DNA of 64,000 bases. It comes from Flavobacteriaceae bacterium (GTDB lineage Bacteria; Bacteroidota; Bacteroidia; Flavobacteriales; Flavobacteriaceae). The stretch spans positions 62,001 to 126,000 of the forward strand of contig CANGWK010000002.1 of assembly GCA_947457615.1 (NCBI GenBank), read 5' to 3'. Position numbers and translations under genes: made by a program. The notes beneath the pieces are model-generated. The model had not been told where the DNA came from, did not search any database, and was given only the letters and a program-made list of their open reading frames with translations. Below, piece after piece: positions 54,986-64,000 of this stretch; the first letter of the stretch is position 1, and each line of letters opens with the position of its first letter.

Positions 54986-55186
54986 TTATTCGTTTACAAA
55001 ACATAATTTGCATTCAGCACCATAAAAATAAGTTTCTTCTTTTTTATCATACAAAATCACAACATTCATTTTAGTTTTCATAAAAACAATATAATAATGA
55101 AGACTTCGGGATGAAATTTCAAGCTTTTCTGCAAATTGCTTTGGTGTGCCAGTTTGTCTAGCTTTAATTAACTCATGAATCTGCAT
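54986..55186 (-). CDS. Small helix-turn-helix protein
   Basis: A 66-residue protein starting MQIHELIKARQTGTPKQFAEKLEISSRSLHYYI, which reads as a winged helix-turn-helix of the HTH_11/DeoR type; the second half (NVVILYDKKEETYFYGAECKLCF) would be the wing and a short tail. The frame extends 6 codons further up to another ATG. Too small to have a ligand domain. It lies just upstream of psuK on the same strand, 54 bases away, and might regulate it, but no direct evidence. Confidence 0.65.
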   Translation of the reverse strand: MQIHELIKARQTGTPKQFAEKLEISSRSLHYYIVFMKTKMNVVILYDKKEETYFYGAECKLCFVNE

Positions 55187-55204
55187 CAGAATTATTATGT
55201 TCAT

Positions 55205-55718
55205 TTTTATATACGATTTATTTACTATAACGATTAATAACGGCGTTTTTCCCGAAAAATTTTAAATTATTTTATTTTTAGTAATTTTTATTATTAATTG
55301 TGATTGAAAAAACTACCTTATTTGATAAATACAACTATCGTTTATTATGCAAATTAAACTAAATTATCTTTAGTAATTTGGTGCAAGTTGGTGCAAGTTT
55401 AAAAAAGTGCGTTAAATCGTTTATTATTAATAAGTCTGATTAATTTTTTACAAAATAATTTAGGATATGGTTTAAGAAATTTGTACTCCCCCGAAGGATA
55501 TATTACTTATTATTTACTGAGGCAAAAGAGAAAAAAATTGGTTACTTTTAATTTATTATTCACGACAATCTAAACAGAGTATAAAAAAATTCCGCTCTAT
55601 TTAAAGAACGGAATTTTTTACATTTATTATTAAACTACTATTTTTTTGGGATGTAATAGTTTTATGGATGGAAAATTTGGAAACGATTATTTTTTTAAAA
55701 ATAGCTCATACTCTAAAT
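55205..55718. other. Gene-free AT-rich gap
   Basis: About 500 bases between the small HTH gene and the polysaccharide operon. It holds a terminator hairpin (55583-55620) and a direct repeat, TTGGTGCAAG twice at about 55379-55399. I see no RNA gene or protein gene that I can support. Confidence 0.6.
55583..55620 (-). terminator. Hairpin terminator after the polysaccharide operon
   Basis: AAAAAATTCCG and CGGAATTTTTT pair around about 14 bases, with T-runs on both sides. It lies about 100 bases past the stop of the small membrane protein gene on the reverse strand. Confidence 0.7.
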
Positions 55719-55892
55719 CTATTCCTCTTCCTCCAAAATTGCTTTATTGTTTTTCTGTTTTAGCTTCTTCAATTGTTGCAATTGTTTACTTTGTACTTTG
55801 TTTTTTAAATAGTACTTATACAATTTTTTTCCAATGAAAAAAGAAGCAATCGCTATGCCTGTTAGTAATCCAAGAAGGTAAGCAAGTAACAT
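55719..55892 (-). CDS. Small single-pass membrane protein (57 residues)
   Basis: An ATG at 55892 opens 57 codons: a hydrophobic N-terminal helix MLLAYLLGLLTGIAIASFFI (1-20), then a strongly basic, Gln/Lys-rich tail (KKLYKYYLKNK, KQLQQLKKLKQKNNK) and an acidic end LEEEE. The tail looks like a cytoplasmic coiled coil. It lies 18 bases after the glycosylphosphotransferase gene on the same strand, so it should be translated from the same transcript. Coding is supported by clean membrane-helix composition, spacing and the downstream terminator. Role unknown; it might anchor or regulate polysaccharide initiation. Confidence 0.65.
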   Translation of the reverse strand: MLLAYLLGLLTGIAIASFFIGKKLYKYYLKNKVQSKQLQQLKKLKQKNNKAILEEEE

Positions 55893-55910
55893 AATAGTTT
55901 TTGTTTTGGG

Positions 55911-57311
55911 TTAAAATGCATTATCGTCACCTTTGATTGTAACGATTAGTGTTAAAAAGCAAATTTTAATATCTTTTATCAAGCTCCAATATTGTACATA
56001 TAAAATGTCTGCATTTACGCGAAGTTTCATGTCTGAAATTTTTTTGGTTTCGCCCCGATAACCAGATACTTGCGCCAATCCAGTTATGCCTGGTTTTACG
56101 TAATGTCTTACCATGAAATTAGAAATCAAATCATTATAGTCCTTAGTATGTTTAAGCATGTGTGGTCTTGGCCCTACAATACTCATATCGCCCATAAATA
56201 CATTGAAAAATTGTGGTAATTCATCTAAACTTGTTTTTCGGATGAATTTCCCAATTGGGGTTACTCTAGAATCCCCTTTTTGCGCTTGTTGTATATCACT
56301 GTTTTGGTTGACAGACATACTTCGAAATTTATAGCACCAAAAAGGTTTATTTCTCTTTCCTGTTCGTAATTGTTTAAATAATATAGGTCCTTTGCTTTGG
56401 TATTTAATTAAAAACGCCAAAATAGGATACAACCATGAAAGTATTAAAATTATTACCAGTGTGCTAAAACCAAGATCGAAAATACGTTTAATTAAACGAT
56501 TGGAAGCATTTTGCAAAGGCTCCTCTCGGGGTTTAATAACTTGAAAGTTATTAAAGTTATCCATTGAAAATGGTTCTTTAGAGATATTAGAAAAATCAGG
56601 TACAAATTTCAATCGCATGCAAAAATTATCGGCCAATTCAAAATAGTAATTCAAATCATTAATATTCTCAGAAGCAGTTACGATATACAATTCATCTATA
56701 TTATTGGCATGCGCATTTGTAATGGCTTCGATTAAGGATTGTTTATGAGCTTCAGGAGAGGAAAAATCCTCTTCGCAATCTTCGTTTAGGATTCCCTTAA
56801 AATTTATAAAAGTAACATTCGATTCAAACACAGCTGCCAGTTCAATGCTTGTTTTATTAAAGCCCCATATAGCTACGTTTGAAAGTTTGTTTAAACTAGT
56901 TTTAATTTTGAATAACAACATGGTAATGAGTACTCTAGAAACCACTAAATAGATGATCCAAAACGATACTTGATATAAACTACATTGTAACCCAATATGG
57001 TATTGAGCGTTTCCTTGGAATAGAAAAATAAAACTTTGAAATAAAATGTATTGTAATAAGAAGGAACGCCAAGTACGACGGTAAAAAGCTTCTAAATTAA
57101 TAGAGTTTTCAATGTTGTATAACCTAAAACATAAGCTAGAAATCAGCCATGTGATTACTGAAATAACAACCATGTTGTTTAATACAAAATAATTCCATGG
57201 CACCTCTGTTGGGCTGGTGTTGTTTAAAAAAACATAAGTACTAGCAATAATGGCTAAAAAATCACCCAGGATACAGCAAAAAATAAAAGAAAATTTATGT
57301 CTATTAAGCAT
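55911..57311 (-). CDS. Polyprenyl-phosphate hexose-1-phosphate transferase (exopolysaccharide initiation)
   Basis: A 466-residue polytopic enzyme of the WcaJ/WbaP class that starts polysaccharide chains by moving a sugar phosphate onto undecaprenyl phosphate. N-terminal four to five membrane helices (about 8-140), a CoA-binding-like middle part (about 145-250), then the catalytic domain: KRIFDLGFSTLVIILILSW, PILFKQLRTGKRNKPFWCYKFRSM, TSLDELPQFFNVFMGDMSIVGPRP and KPGITGLAQVSGYRG. It follows gmd after about 108 bases. The donor sugar is not readable. Confidence 0.94.
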   Translation of the reverse strand: MLNRHKFSFIFCCILGDFLAIIASTYVFLNNTSPTEVPWNYFVLNNMVVISVITWLISSLCFRLYNIENSINLEAFYRRTWRSFLLQYILFQSFIFLFQGNAQYHIGLQCSLYQVSFWIIYLVVSRVLITMLLFKIKTSLNKLSNVAIWGFNKTSIELAAVFESNVTFINFKGILNEDCEEDFSSPEAHKQSLIEAITNAHANNIDELYIVTASENINDLNYYFELADNFCMRLKFVPDFSNISKEPFSMDNFNNFQVIKPREEPLQNASNRLIKRIFDLGFSTLVIILILSWLYPILAFLIKYQSKGPILFKQLRTGKRNKPFWCYKFRSMSVNQNSDIQQAQKGDSRVTPIGKFIRKTSLDELPQFFNVFMGDMSIVGPRPHMLKHTKDYNDLISNFMVRHYVKPGITGLAQVSGYRGETKKISDMKLRVNADILYVQYWSLIKDIKICFLTLIVTIKGDDNAF

Positions 57312-57419
57312 GTTAAATCTTTTTTTCTAGTTCAAAGGTTATATTAAGGTGATATCTTTGTTATAATCAACTTACTATAATTTGCGTTTTATATTTTCTA
57401 ATTCTGCAATAACTTATTT

Positions 57420-58517
57420 TTAATTTCTTTTTTTTAATTTTTCCAAATCAGAGGCTACCATTTCTTTTACTAATCCTGCAAGATCGTATTGTGGTCTCCA
57501 TCCTAATTTTGTTTTAGATTTAGTTGGATCACCAATTAGTAAATCAACTTCGGTTGGTCGGAAATACAATGGATCTACTCGCACAACTACAGAACCAATT
57601 TCCAGATTATATTCTGGGTGATTACAAGCTTTAATCCTTGCGATTTCATTATCGTTTTCTCCTTCAAATTCCAATTCGATTCCTACTTCTGCGAAAGCAT
57701 AACGAACAAAATCACGGATGTAAGTGGTAACACCTGTAGCGATAACGTAGTCTTCGGCAACATCTTGTTGTAATATTCGCCACATAGCTTCTACGTAGTC
57801 TTTGGCATGCCCCCAGTCTCTCTGTGAGTTCAGGTTTCCTAAATACAAACAATCTTGTTTTCCTAAAGCAATAGCCGCTGTTGCCATTGTAATTTTTCGG
57901 GTAACAAAGGTTTCTCCTCTTCGCGGGGATTCATGGTTGAATAGAATTCCGTTACAAGCAAATATACCGTAGGCTTCTCTGTAATTTTTGGTAATCCAGA
58001 AGGCATAAATTTTAGCAACTCCATAAGGTGAACGTGGATAGAATGGAGAATTCTCATCGTAGAATCCTTTTGCATTTTTATTTTCCGGCAAACCCCCATA
58101 TAATTCAGAAGTAGAAGCTTGGTAGATTCTGGTCTTCTTTTCAAGACCTAAAATTCGTACTGCTTCCAATAATCTTAAAGTTCCTATCCCGTCAACATTA
58201 GCAACATATTCAGGGGAATCAAAAGAAACTTTTACATGTGACATTGCTCCAAGATTATAGACTTCATCCGGTTGTATTTCTTGAATAATTCTAATAAGGT
58301 TTGTAGAATCTGTTAGATCCCCGTAATGTAATTTAAAATTAACATTAATTTCATGTTGGTCTCTATACAAATGATCAATTCTTTGGGTATTAAAAGACGA
58401 GGTTCTTCTTTTAACACCATGAACCATATATCCTTTTTCTAATAATAGTTCCGCTAAATAAGATCCATCCTGGCCAGTTACTCCGGTAATTAATGCTACT
58501 TTTTGGTTATTATTCAT
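57420..58517 (-). CDS. gmd: GDP-mannose 4,6-dehydratase
   Basis: A 365-residue extended SDR that converts GDP-mannose to GDP-4-keto-6-deoxymannose. NAD(P) loop [14 protein letters not shown] (about 12-25), [16 protein letters not shown], the catalytic SSxLYG region ([15 protein letters not shown]) and YGVAKIYAF (Tyr-x3-Lys), then [17 protein letters not shown] and the [14 protein letters not shown] motif. Its product feeds the Fcl reaction encoded upstream in the same operon. Confidence 0.97.
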   Translation of the reverse strand: MNNNQKVALITGVTGQDGSYLAELLLEKGYMVHGVKRRTSSFNTQRIDHLYRDQHEINVNFKLHYGDLTDSTNLIRIIQEIQPDEVYNLGAMSHVKVSFDSPEYVANVDGIGTLRLLEAVRILGLEKKTRIYQASTSELYGGLPENKNAKGFYDENSPFYPRSPYGVAKIYAFWITKNYREAYGIFACNGILFNHESPRRGETFVTRKITMATAAIALGKQDCLYLGNLNSQRDWGHAKDYVEAMWRILQQDVAEDYVIATGVTTYIRDFVRYAFAEVGIELEFEGENDNEIARIKACNHPEYNLEIGSVVVRVDPLYFRPTEVDLLIGDPTKSKTKLGWRPQYDLAGLVKEMVASDLEKLKKRN

Positions 58518-58620
58518 AGTTTTTGGGGTATTGGATTTTAGGTTTTGGGTTTAGAAGTTTATTTGTTTAGTTAATACAGATATTCCTTAATTTTTACTTC
58601 CAACTTCGTGCCTCGTTCAT

Positions 58621-59574
58621 CTAACTATATTTCACTTCTTTAAAATTTTCTATGTTTTCTATAAACCAAGCATAGGTTTTTGCAATTCCTTCTTCTAAAT
58701 TTACTTTGTGTTTCCAACCCAATTTATTCATTTTAGAAATATCCATTAATTTTCTTGGTGTCCCATCGGGTTTAGTATCGTCCCAAATTATTTCACCAAA
58801 ATGGCCTACTATTTTTTGTATTATTTCTGCCAAATTTTTAATTGTTAAATCTTCTCCAGTTCCTACATTATATAAATAATCTGGCAATTTATTTTCTAAT
58901 GCAAATACAACTGCCGCAGCCATATCGTCTACAAAAAGGAATTCTCGCATCGGCGTGCCACTCCCCCATAGTACTACTTCTGCATTATTTCTATGTTTGG
59001 CTTCATGGAATTTACGAATCATAGCTGGTACTACATGCGAACTATTTAAATCAAAATTATCGTGGGTGCCATATAAATTCGTAGGCATTAAACTTACAAA
59101 ATCTTTGTTAAATTCTTTTCTAATAGCTTGACATGCCTTTACACCCGTTATTTTTGCTAAAGCATACCACTCGTTAGTAGGTTCTAAACTATCGGTAAGC
59201 AAATATTCTTCTTTTAAAGGTTGTGGGGCAAATTTTGGATATATACAAGAGCTTCCTAAAAATATGAATTTTTCAACACCAAAATTGTGTGCCGTATCAA
59301 TTAAGTTATTTTGGATTTGCATATTTTCCATTAAAAATTGGTATGGAAAATTATTGTTTGCCAATATACCGCCTACTTTAGCCGCAGCATCAATAATAAC
59401 ATCGGGTTTTTCTTTTTGTATGAAATCTCTAACCGCTTTTTGATCTCTTAAATCGAGTTCCTTACTAGAAGCCCCAATAAGATTAATATAGCCATTTGCA
59501 GAAAGCTTTCGCCAGATGGCGCTTCCCACCATTCCGTGGTGACCTGCAATGTATATTATTTTATCTTTGGGCAT
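58621..59574 (-). CDS. fcl: GDP-L-fucose synthase
   Basis: A 317-residue SDR epimerase/reductase that turns GDP-4-keto-6-deoxymannose into GDP-L-fucose. NADP loop AGHHGMVGSAIW (about 10-21), AAKVGGILANNNFPYQFLMEN, GSSCIYPKFAPQPLKEE, the catalytic YALAK, and NLYGTHDNFD. Order in the operon is manC, fcl, gmd. The 100-base gap to gmd carries a short G/T-rich repeat phrase (about 58520-58555) like that at 4172. Confidence 0.96.
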   Translation of the reverse strand: MPKDKIIYIAGHHGMVGSAIWRKLSANGYINLIGASSKELDLRDQKAVRDFIQKEKPDVIIDAAAKVGGILANNNFPYQFLMENMQIQNNLIDTAHNFGVEKFIFLGSSCIYPKFAPQPLKEEYLLTDSLEPTNEWYALAKITGVKACQAIRKEFNKDFVSLMPTNLYGTHDNFDLNSSHVVPAMIRKFHEAKHRNNAEVVLWGSGTPMREFLFVDDMAAAVVFALENKLPDYLYNVGTGEDLTIKNLAEIIQKIVGHFGEIIWDDTKPDGTPRKLMDISKMNKLGWKHKVNLEEGIAKTYAWFIENIENFKEVKYS

Positions 59575-59631
59575 TTTTTAAAATTTGGATATAAAAATAA
59601 GAGATTTTTTATATATTGAGTACTTACTTTT

Positions 59632-60636
59632 TTATGTTAACGAAGATTTAATAGCTTCTAAATTTTGGTAGACTTCTTTAACTGCTTGCGAATGTTCTTT
59701 TTGCAAAATCATTATCGCATCGGGAGTATGAATAAACAAACAATTTTGCATGCCAACAAACGAGGTGTGCACTTGGGTCCCTATAATCATATTACCATTT
59801 GTATCTATAGGATGCCCTTTTTTAACCAAATAATCATAAATAGATTCAAATGAACCTAAATCGGACCAATCAAAACTTGTAGGCACGACTTTTATGTTAG
59901 AGCTTCTTTCCATTACAGCATAGTCTACACTGATGGATGGTATTTTCAACGACAATTCTAAATCTAAAAATCCATTTTTATTTGCATCCCAAGCTAGCTT
60001 AGATTTGCGGTAAACTTCTGGTTCTTGTTTTTCTAATTCCGATAAGAACAAACCAGCTTTAAAACAAAAGAGACCACTGTTCCAAAAGTAATTACCACTT
60101 TCTAAATAAGTAGTTGCTGTAGTCAAATTGGGTTTTTCGTGAAAGGCAATTACGTTTTCACCATCAAATTCAATATATCCATAACCCGTTTCTGGCTTGG
60201 TGGGTTGAATGCCAAAGGTCACCAAGAAATCTTGGTTAGCTAGAGCAATGGCTTGTTGCACCGATTTAGAATACAAGTCGCTGCCTTCAATAACATGATC
60301 GGAAGGTGTAATAAGCAAAATATCATTAGGGTGGGAGGAAAATGCTGCAAAAGCTATTGCTGCAGCAGTGTTTCTTGGTGTTGCCTCAACTATGTGTGTG
60401 AAAGAAGTATTGAATTTAGTCATTACCGCATTACTCATTTGGTAATTTTCGATATTTCCCACCACGACCAATTTGTTCGTAGAATCAGCATTTCGGGCTA
60501 CAGTTTTCTCAAAAAGAGACTGGCCATCAAAAAGTTCCAAATATTGTTTTGGTTGACTTTTTCTAGAAAGAGGCCAAAGCCTGCTTCCTACGCCGCCAGT
60601 TAAAACTACAAGAGTTACATTAGATTTAGTAGACAT
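59632..60636 (-). CDS. manC: Mannose-1-phosphate guanylyltransferase
   Basis: A 334-residue nucleotidyltransferase that makes GDP-mannose. Signature VVLTGGVGSRLWPLSRKSQPKQYL (about 9-32); also TPSDHVIE, FHEKPN and NSGLFCFKA. It lacks the C-terminal phosphomannose isomerase domain found in longer ManC proteins. It heads the operon, supplying substrate for gmd and fcl. A TATATTTG box (60734-60727) on its strand, about 90 bases upstream, may be the promoter. Confidence 0.94.
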   Translation of the reverse strand: MSTKSNVTLVVLTGGVGSRLWPLSRKSQPKQYLELFDGQSLFEKTVARNADSTNKLVVVGNIENYQMSNAVMTKFNTSFTHIVEATPRNTAAAIAFAAFSSHPNDILLITPSDHVIEGSDLYSKSVQQAIALANQDFLVTFGIQPTKPETGYGYIEFDGENVIAFHEKPNLTTATTYLESGNYFWNSGLFCFKAGLFLSELEKQEPEVYRKSKLAWDANKNGFLDLELSLKIPSISVDYAVMERSSNIKVVPTSFDWSDLGSFESIYDYLVKKGHPIDTNGNMIIGTQVHTSFVGMQNCLFIHTPDAIMILQKEHSQAVKEVYQNLEAIKSSLT

Positions 60637-60726
60637 ATTTGTTTTTTTGATTTGGGGACAAAAAGGTTATTTCTGTGTGTTAACTAGACAGATTAAATCT
60701 TGGTTTAACATTTCATAAATAAAATA

Positions 60727-60734
60727 CAAATATA
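60727..60734 (-). promoter_or_regulatory. -7 promoter box upstream of manC operon
   Basis: The reverse strand reads TATATTTG; the implied leader is about 85 bases. No -33 TTG at ideal spacing was found. Confidence 0.4.
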
Positions 60735-60885
60735 CAAAAAGAAATTAGTGGTTTCCCTTGATAAGTCATAATAGTGTTATTCTAATATAAAAAATTTGCA
60801 AAATTTAACATTATTCTATTTACAAATAGAAAAATTCAAATCAATTCAAAGTAAAAGTATTTTAGTTAATCAGTGCTTATTTAAA

Positions 60886-61875
60886 TTAAACAGTTAAGCC
60901 TGTATAATTCTCTTGAATTTGATTTAATGTTTGGAACAAAACTTCAGGATCTTCAATGGTTACCAGTTTCAATCGGAATTCTTTAAAGTTGGCAATTCCT
61001 TTGAAATAATTGGTGTAATGACGGCGCATTTCTACAATTCCGAGGCGTTCCCCTTTCCAATCCATAGACCACGTTAAATGGTTGCGAGCTGCTTCTACTC
61101 TGTCGTTAATTGTTGGTTTTGCCAAATGTTCTCCAGTAGCAAAGTAGTGTTTAATTTCGTTGAAAATCCACGGATAACCAATAGCCGCACGGCCTATCAT
61201 CATTCCGTCAAGACCAAACTTATTTTTATATTCCAAAGCTTTTTCGGGAGAATCAATATCGCCATTTCCAAAAATGGGCATGGTAATTCTAGGATTATTC
61301 TTCACGCGTTCAATATGCGACCAATCGGAGTGGCCTTTATACATTTGTGCTCTTGTTCTAGCATGAACTGTTAGCGCTTGCACACCAATATCTTGTAATC
61401 GCTCGGCAACCTCATCAATATTTATAGAACTTTCATCCCAACCCAAGCGGGTTTTTACCGTTACCGGGAGATTAGTCCCTTTAATTACTGATTTTGTTAA
61501 ACGAATCATCAAATCGACATCTTTCAATACTCCGGCGCCAGCGCCTTTGCAAACCACTTTTTTAACAGGACAACCAAAATTTATATCTACCAAATCGGGT
61601 TGCACGGCATCAACAATTCTAGCCGACATTTCCATGGCTTCTTCATCACCTCCAAATATTTGAATCCCAACTGGTCGTTCGTAATCGAAAATATCCAATT
61701 TCATACGACTTTTTACGGCATCACGAATCAATCCTTCGCTAGAAATAAATTCGGAATACATTAAATCGGCACCATGCAATTTACACAATCTACGAAATGG
61801 CGGATCGCTCACGTCTTCCATAGGTGCAAGTAGTAGTGGAAAATCAGGTAATATTATGTTGCCTATTTTGGGCAT
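60886..61875 (-). CDS. dusB: tRNA-dihydrouridine synthase, DusB family
   Basis: A 329-residue FMN enzyme that reduces uridines in the tRNA D-loop. N-terminal LLLAPMEDVSDPPFRRL, GIQIFGGD, the catalytic Cys in DINFGCPVKKVVCKGAGAGVL, VKTRLGWDES, TVHARTRAQMYKG, FGNGDI and GMMIGRAAIGYPWIF. A helical C-terminal tRNA-binding part follows. A TATCTTTG promoter box lies just upstream. Confidence 0.95.
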   Translation of the reverse strand: MPKIGNIILPDFPLLLAPMEDVSDPPFRRLCKLHGADLMYSEFISSEGLIRDAVKSRMKLDIFDYERPVGIQIFGGDEEAMEMSARIVDAVQPDLVDINFGCPVKKVVCKGAGAGVLKDVDLMIRLTKSVIKGTNLPVTVKTRLGWDESSINIDEVAERLQDIGVQALTVHARTRAQMYKGHSDWSHIERVKNNPRITMPIFGNGDIDSPEKALEYKNKFGLDGMMIGRAAIGYPWIFNEIKHYFATGEHLAKPTINDRVEAARNHLTWSMDWKGERLGIVEMRRHYTNYFKGIANFKEFRLKLVTIEDPEVLFQTLNQIQENYTGLTV

Positions 61876-61891
61876 TGGTAGTAATTTTTGA

Positions 61892-61899
61892 CAAAGATA
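61892..61899 (-). promoter_or_regulatory. -7 promoter box before dusB
   Basis: The reverse strand reads TATCTTTG 16 bases before the dusB ATG. Confidence 0.5.
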
Positions 61900-61934
61900 G
61901 GGGTTTTGGGAGAATAGAAAATAGAGAAAAGAAA

Positions 61935-62300
61935 ATAAGATTTAACGTTTTTTATTCATTAAGATGTTATTTAATTTTATTAAAACCTCACCCCCAACCC
62001 CTCTCCAAAGGAGAGGGGAGCCAAGACGCACTTATTATTATTAATTGGAAACAAATTATTGTATTTTTTTTCTATCACGCTCAAAACATTTACAAGGAAA
62101 TATGGTTTTATGTTTTTATCCATTAAGATTCATAAGTCTTAATTTTATTAAAACCTCATCCCCAACCCCTCTCCAAAGGAGAGGGGAGCCAAGACGCACT
62201 TGTTATAAGTATTTATTTAAAGAACTTTTTTTTTATTCTATCACGTTGAACTCCTCAATGAAATAAGATTTTTCGTTTTTTAAACTAGTAAGATATTTAA
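61935..62300. repeat. Degenerate tandem repeat of about 166 bases with GC-rich hairpin
   Basis: Two full units and part of a third. The CCTCACCCCCAACCCCTCTC unit begins at 61986 and again at 62154; CATTAAGAT begins at 61957 and 62121; TCTATCACG at 62071 and 62237; a third start, GAAATAAGATTTTTCGTTTTT, lies near 62261. Each full unit holds a 9-bp hairpin, CCCCTCTCC-AAA-GGAGAGGGG, followed by AGCCAAGACGCACTT. It fills most of the dusB-lepA gap and holds no supported gene. Confidence 0.75.
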
Positions 62301-62369
62301 GTTACAATAAGTCCAAAATTTTCTTAATCCCTTGGTGTTTTAAAAGAACTAGTTTCAAAAGTTTTACCA

Positions 62370-62377
62370 TATATTTG
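62370..62377 (+). promoter_or_regulatory. -7 promoter box upstream of lepA
   Basis: TATATTTG lies about 140 bases before the lepA ATG. If used, the leader would contain the whole GC-rich repeat that follows. Confidence 0.5.
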
Positions 62378-62398
62378 CAGATTAAAGCCTTAATAATT

Positions 62399-62497
62399 GG
62401 GGTTGCGTGAGGGATAGAAGCGGTATCCTTTTGTGAAGCGGTAGCGGAACGAAAGATAAAGCGGATAGCCCGACGGCTTTTTCTGCCGGCACGCCCA
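62399..62497 (+). repeat. GC-rich dispersed repeat in the lepA leader
   Basis: A block from GGGGTTGCGTGAGGGATAGA to TGCCGGCACGCCC, much richer in G+C than its surroundings, with inner pairs such as GCGTG near the start with CACGC at the end and GCCG/CGGC. I recall similar blocks between Flavobacterium genes, unverified. It ends 21 bases before the lepA ATG. Confidence 0.6.
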
Positions 62498-62518
62498 AAA
62501 AATTGACAAAATTCTAGC

Positions 62519-64000
62519 ATGAAAAATATAAGAAATTTTTGCATTATTGCACATATTGATCACGGAAAAAGTACGCTTGCCGACCGACTTCTTGGCGCAA
62601 CCCAAACGGTTACTGCTCGCGAGGAAAAGGCGCAGTTGTTAGACAATATGGACTTGGAGCGCGAACGTGGGATTACCATTAAGAGTCATGCGATTCAGAT
62701 GGAGTACACTTACAAAGGCGAAGAATATGTTTTAAATTTGATTGACACGCCAGGACACGTAGATTTTTCTTATGAAGTTTCGCGATCTATTGCTGCTTGC
62801 GAAGGAGCACTTTTAATTGTAGATGCTGCGCAAAGCATTCAGGCACAGACTATTTCTAACTTATATTTGGCTTTAGAAAACGACTTGGAGATTATTCCGG
62901 TTTTGAATAAAGTGGATTTGCCAAGTGCTAATCCAGAGGAAGTTAGCGACGATATTATTGATTTATTAGGTTGCAAATTGGAGGATATTATTCACGCTTC
63001 GGGTAAAACTGGATTTGGTGTTGAAAATATTTTGGCTGCCATTATTGAAAAAATTCCTGCTCCAAAAGGGAATAAAGACGAACCATTACAGGCATTAATT
63101 TTCGATTCGCATTATAATCCGTTCCGTGGAATTGAGGTTATTTTTCGTGTGAAAAATGGCGAAATTAAAAAAGGTCAAAAGATTAAATTCATGGCTACTG
63201 GTAATGAATATTTTGCAGATGAAGTGGGAACTTTGAAATTAAATCAGGTTCCGAAGAGTGTGATTTCTACTGGAGATGTTGGGTATTTGATTTCTGGAAT
63301 TAAGGAAGCTAAGGAAGTAAAAGTTGGGGATACTTTAACGGATGCTAAAACACCAACTACTAATATGATTACGGGTTTTGAGGATGTAAAACCAATGGTG
63401 TTTGCTGGGATTTATCCAGTTGATACTGATGACTATGAAGATTTGCGTGCTTCGATGGAGAAGCTGCAATTGAATGATGCATCGTTGGTTTTCACGCCAG
63501 AAAGTTCGGCTGCATTGGGATTTGGTTTTAGATGTGGATTCTTAGGTATGTTGCACTTGGAAATTATTCAAGAACGACTAGAACGCGAATACGATATGAC
63601 GGTAATTACCACGGTACCAAACGTTTCGTATTTGGCTTACACCAAAAAAGAACCGGATATCTCGTTTGTAATTAATAACCCTTCTGATTTACCTGATCCA
63701 TCCAAATTAGAGCGTGTTGAAGAACCTTTTATTAAAGCAACAATAATTACAAAAGCCGATTATGTTGGAAATGTAATGAGTTTGTGTATTGAAAAACGAG
63801 GAGTTATTACTAATCAAACGTATTTGACAACAGAAAGAGTAGAATTAAATTTTGATATGCCATTGGCCGAAATTGTATTTGATTTTTACGATAGATTGAA
63901 AACGGTGTCTAAAGGTTATGCCTCTTTTGATTATACGCCAATTGGAATGAGAACATCAAAATTAGTAAAATTGGATGTTTTGTTAAACGCTCAATCGGTG
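62519..64000 (+). CDS. lepA: Elongation factor 4 (LepA), N-terminal part
   Basis: 494 uninterrupted codons from ATG to the window end; the complete protein should be about 600 residues, so roughly the last 100 are missing. It is a ribosome-bound GTPase that can back-translocate ribosomes. G1 AHIDHGKST (11-19), the switch [13 protein letters not shown]3 DTPGHVDF and G4 NKVD are intact; LepA-specific marks include [30 protein letters not shown] and the C-terminal-domain opening. The start gives the standard [16 protein letters not shown]. Confidence 0.97.
   Translation, partial: MKNIRNFCIIAHIDHGKSTLADRLLGATQTVTAREEKAQLLDNMDLERERGITIKSHAIQMEYTYKGEEYVLNLIDTPGHVDFSYEVSRSIAACEGALLIVDAAQSIQAQTISNLYLALENDLEIIPVLNKVDLPSANPEEVSDDIIDLLGCKLEDIIHASGKTGFGVENILAAIIEKIPAPKGNKDEPLQALIFDSHYNPFRGIEVIFRVKNGEIKKGQKIKFMATGNEYFADEVGTLKLNQVPKSVISTGDVGYLISGIKEAKEVKVGDTLTDAKTPTTNMITGFEDVKPMVFAGIYPVDTDDYEDLRASMEKLQLNDASLVFTPESSAALGFGFRCGFLGMLHLEIIQERLEREYDMTVITTVPNVSYLAYTKKEPDISFVINNPSDLPDPSKLERVEEPFIKATIITKADYVGNVMSLCIEKRGVITNQTYLTTERVELNFDMPLAEIVFDFYDRLKTVSKGYASFDYTPIGMRTSKLVKLDVLLNAQSV

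Noticed and set aside
55646..55837. Forward frame of 63 codons in the gap before the polysaccharide operon
   Set aside because: It is antisense to the better-supported 57-residue membrane protein and has no leader or partner gene.
61935..62300. Possible CRISPR array near lepA
   Set aside because: Only two to three units of about 166 bases, with no short uniform repeats, spacers or cas genes.
62302..62605. Two reverse frames across the lepA leader
   Set aside because: They translate the GC-rich repeat and the antisense of lepA codons; no homology-like motif.

Overview
The window is AT-rich chromosomal DNA from a member of the Bacteroidota, most likely a Flavobacterium or close relative. This rests on gene content (a type IX secretion sorting domain, a bacterial PcrB-like prenylglyceryl phosphate synthase, separate nuoC and nuoD, a short NuoG), on A-rich leaders without clear Shine-Dalgarno sequences, and on repeated TAnnTTTG -7 boxes, several with a TTG 18-19 bp upstream. 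No rRNA, tRNA, CRISPR array, transposase or phage gene was found. Two genes run off the ends: a TonB-dependent receptor on the left and lepA on the right.

Left part (1-25 kb): a TPP riboswitch sits before a TonB receptor (thiamine uptake), followed by a reverse-strand set of arfB, a NadR-like kinase fused to DUF4301, and a PnuC-family transporter. Then come a prenylglyceryl phosphate synthase and phosphopantetheinyl transferase pair, ahcY, several secreted or outer-membrane proteins of unknown role, an S9 peptidase, tatD, a retropepsin-like protease, a two-repeat type IX-secreted protein, the 2-oxoglutarate dehydrogenase genes sucA and sucB with a HEPN/MNT pair between them, a vanadium haloperoxidase-like lipoprotein, three small secreted proteins, and a polyprenyl synthetase.

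Middle (25-51 kb): an SDR gene and a TetR regulator lead a TolC / membrane-fusion / RND efflux operon, with a four-helix-bundle (S23) gene flanked by imperfect inverted repeats lodged inside it. Next are a TlpA-like thioredoxin, aspS, a cold-shock gene, and a complete 14-gene complex I operon (nuoA-N) carrying three insertions: an inverted-repeat element between nuoC and nuoD, a second HEPN/MNT pair between nuoE and nuoF, and a dispersed repeat plus an aspartic-protease-like gene between nuoF and nuoG.

Right part (51-64 kb): umuC-umuD, the pseudouridine catabolic pair psuK-psuG, a small HTH protein, a GDP-fucose and polysaccharide-initiation operon (manC, fcl, gmd, a polyprenyl glycosylphosphotransferase, and a 57-residue membrane protein), dusB, a repeat-rich gap, and the start of lepA.

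The main theme of interest is that operons for central energy metabolism and efflux have been entered several times by small cassettes placed almost exactly at stop/start junctions, so the host operon stays readable. The cassettes are two unrelated-looking MntA/HepT toxin-antitoxin pairs, an S23 protein, a putative inactive retropepsin and a gene-free inverted-repeat element. Intergenic gaps carry several families of dispersed or tandem repeats. All family assignments come from motifs read by eye; no database search was run.
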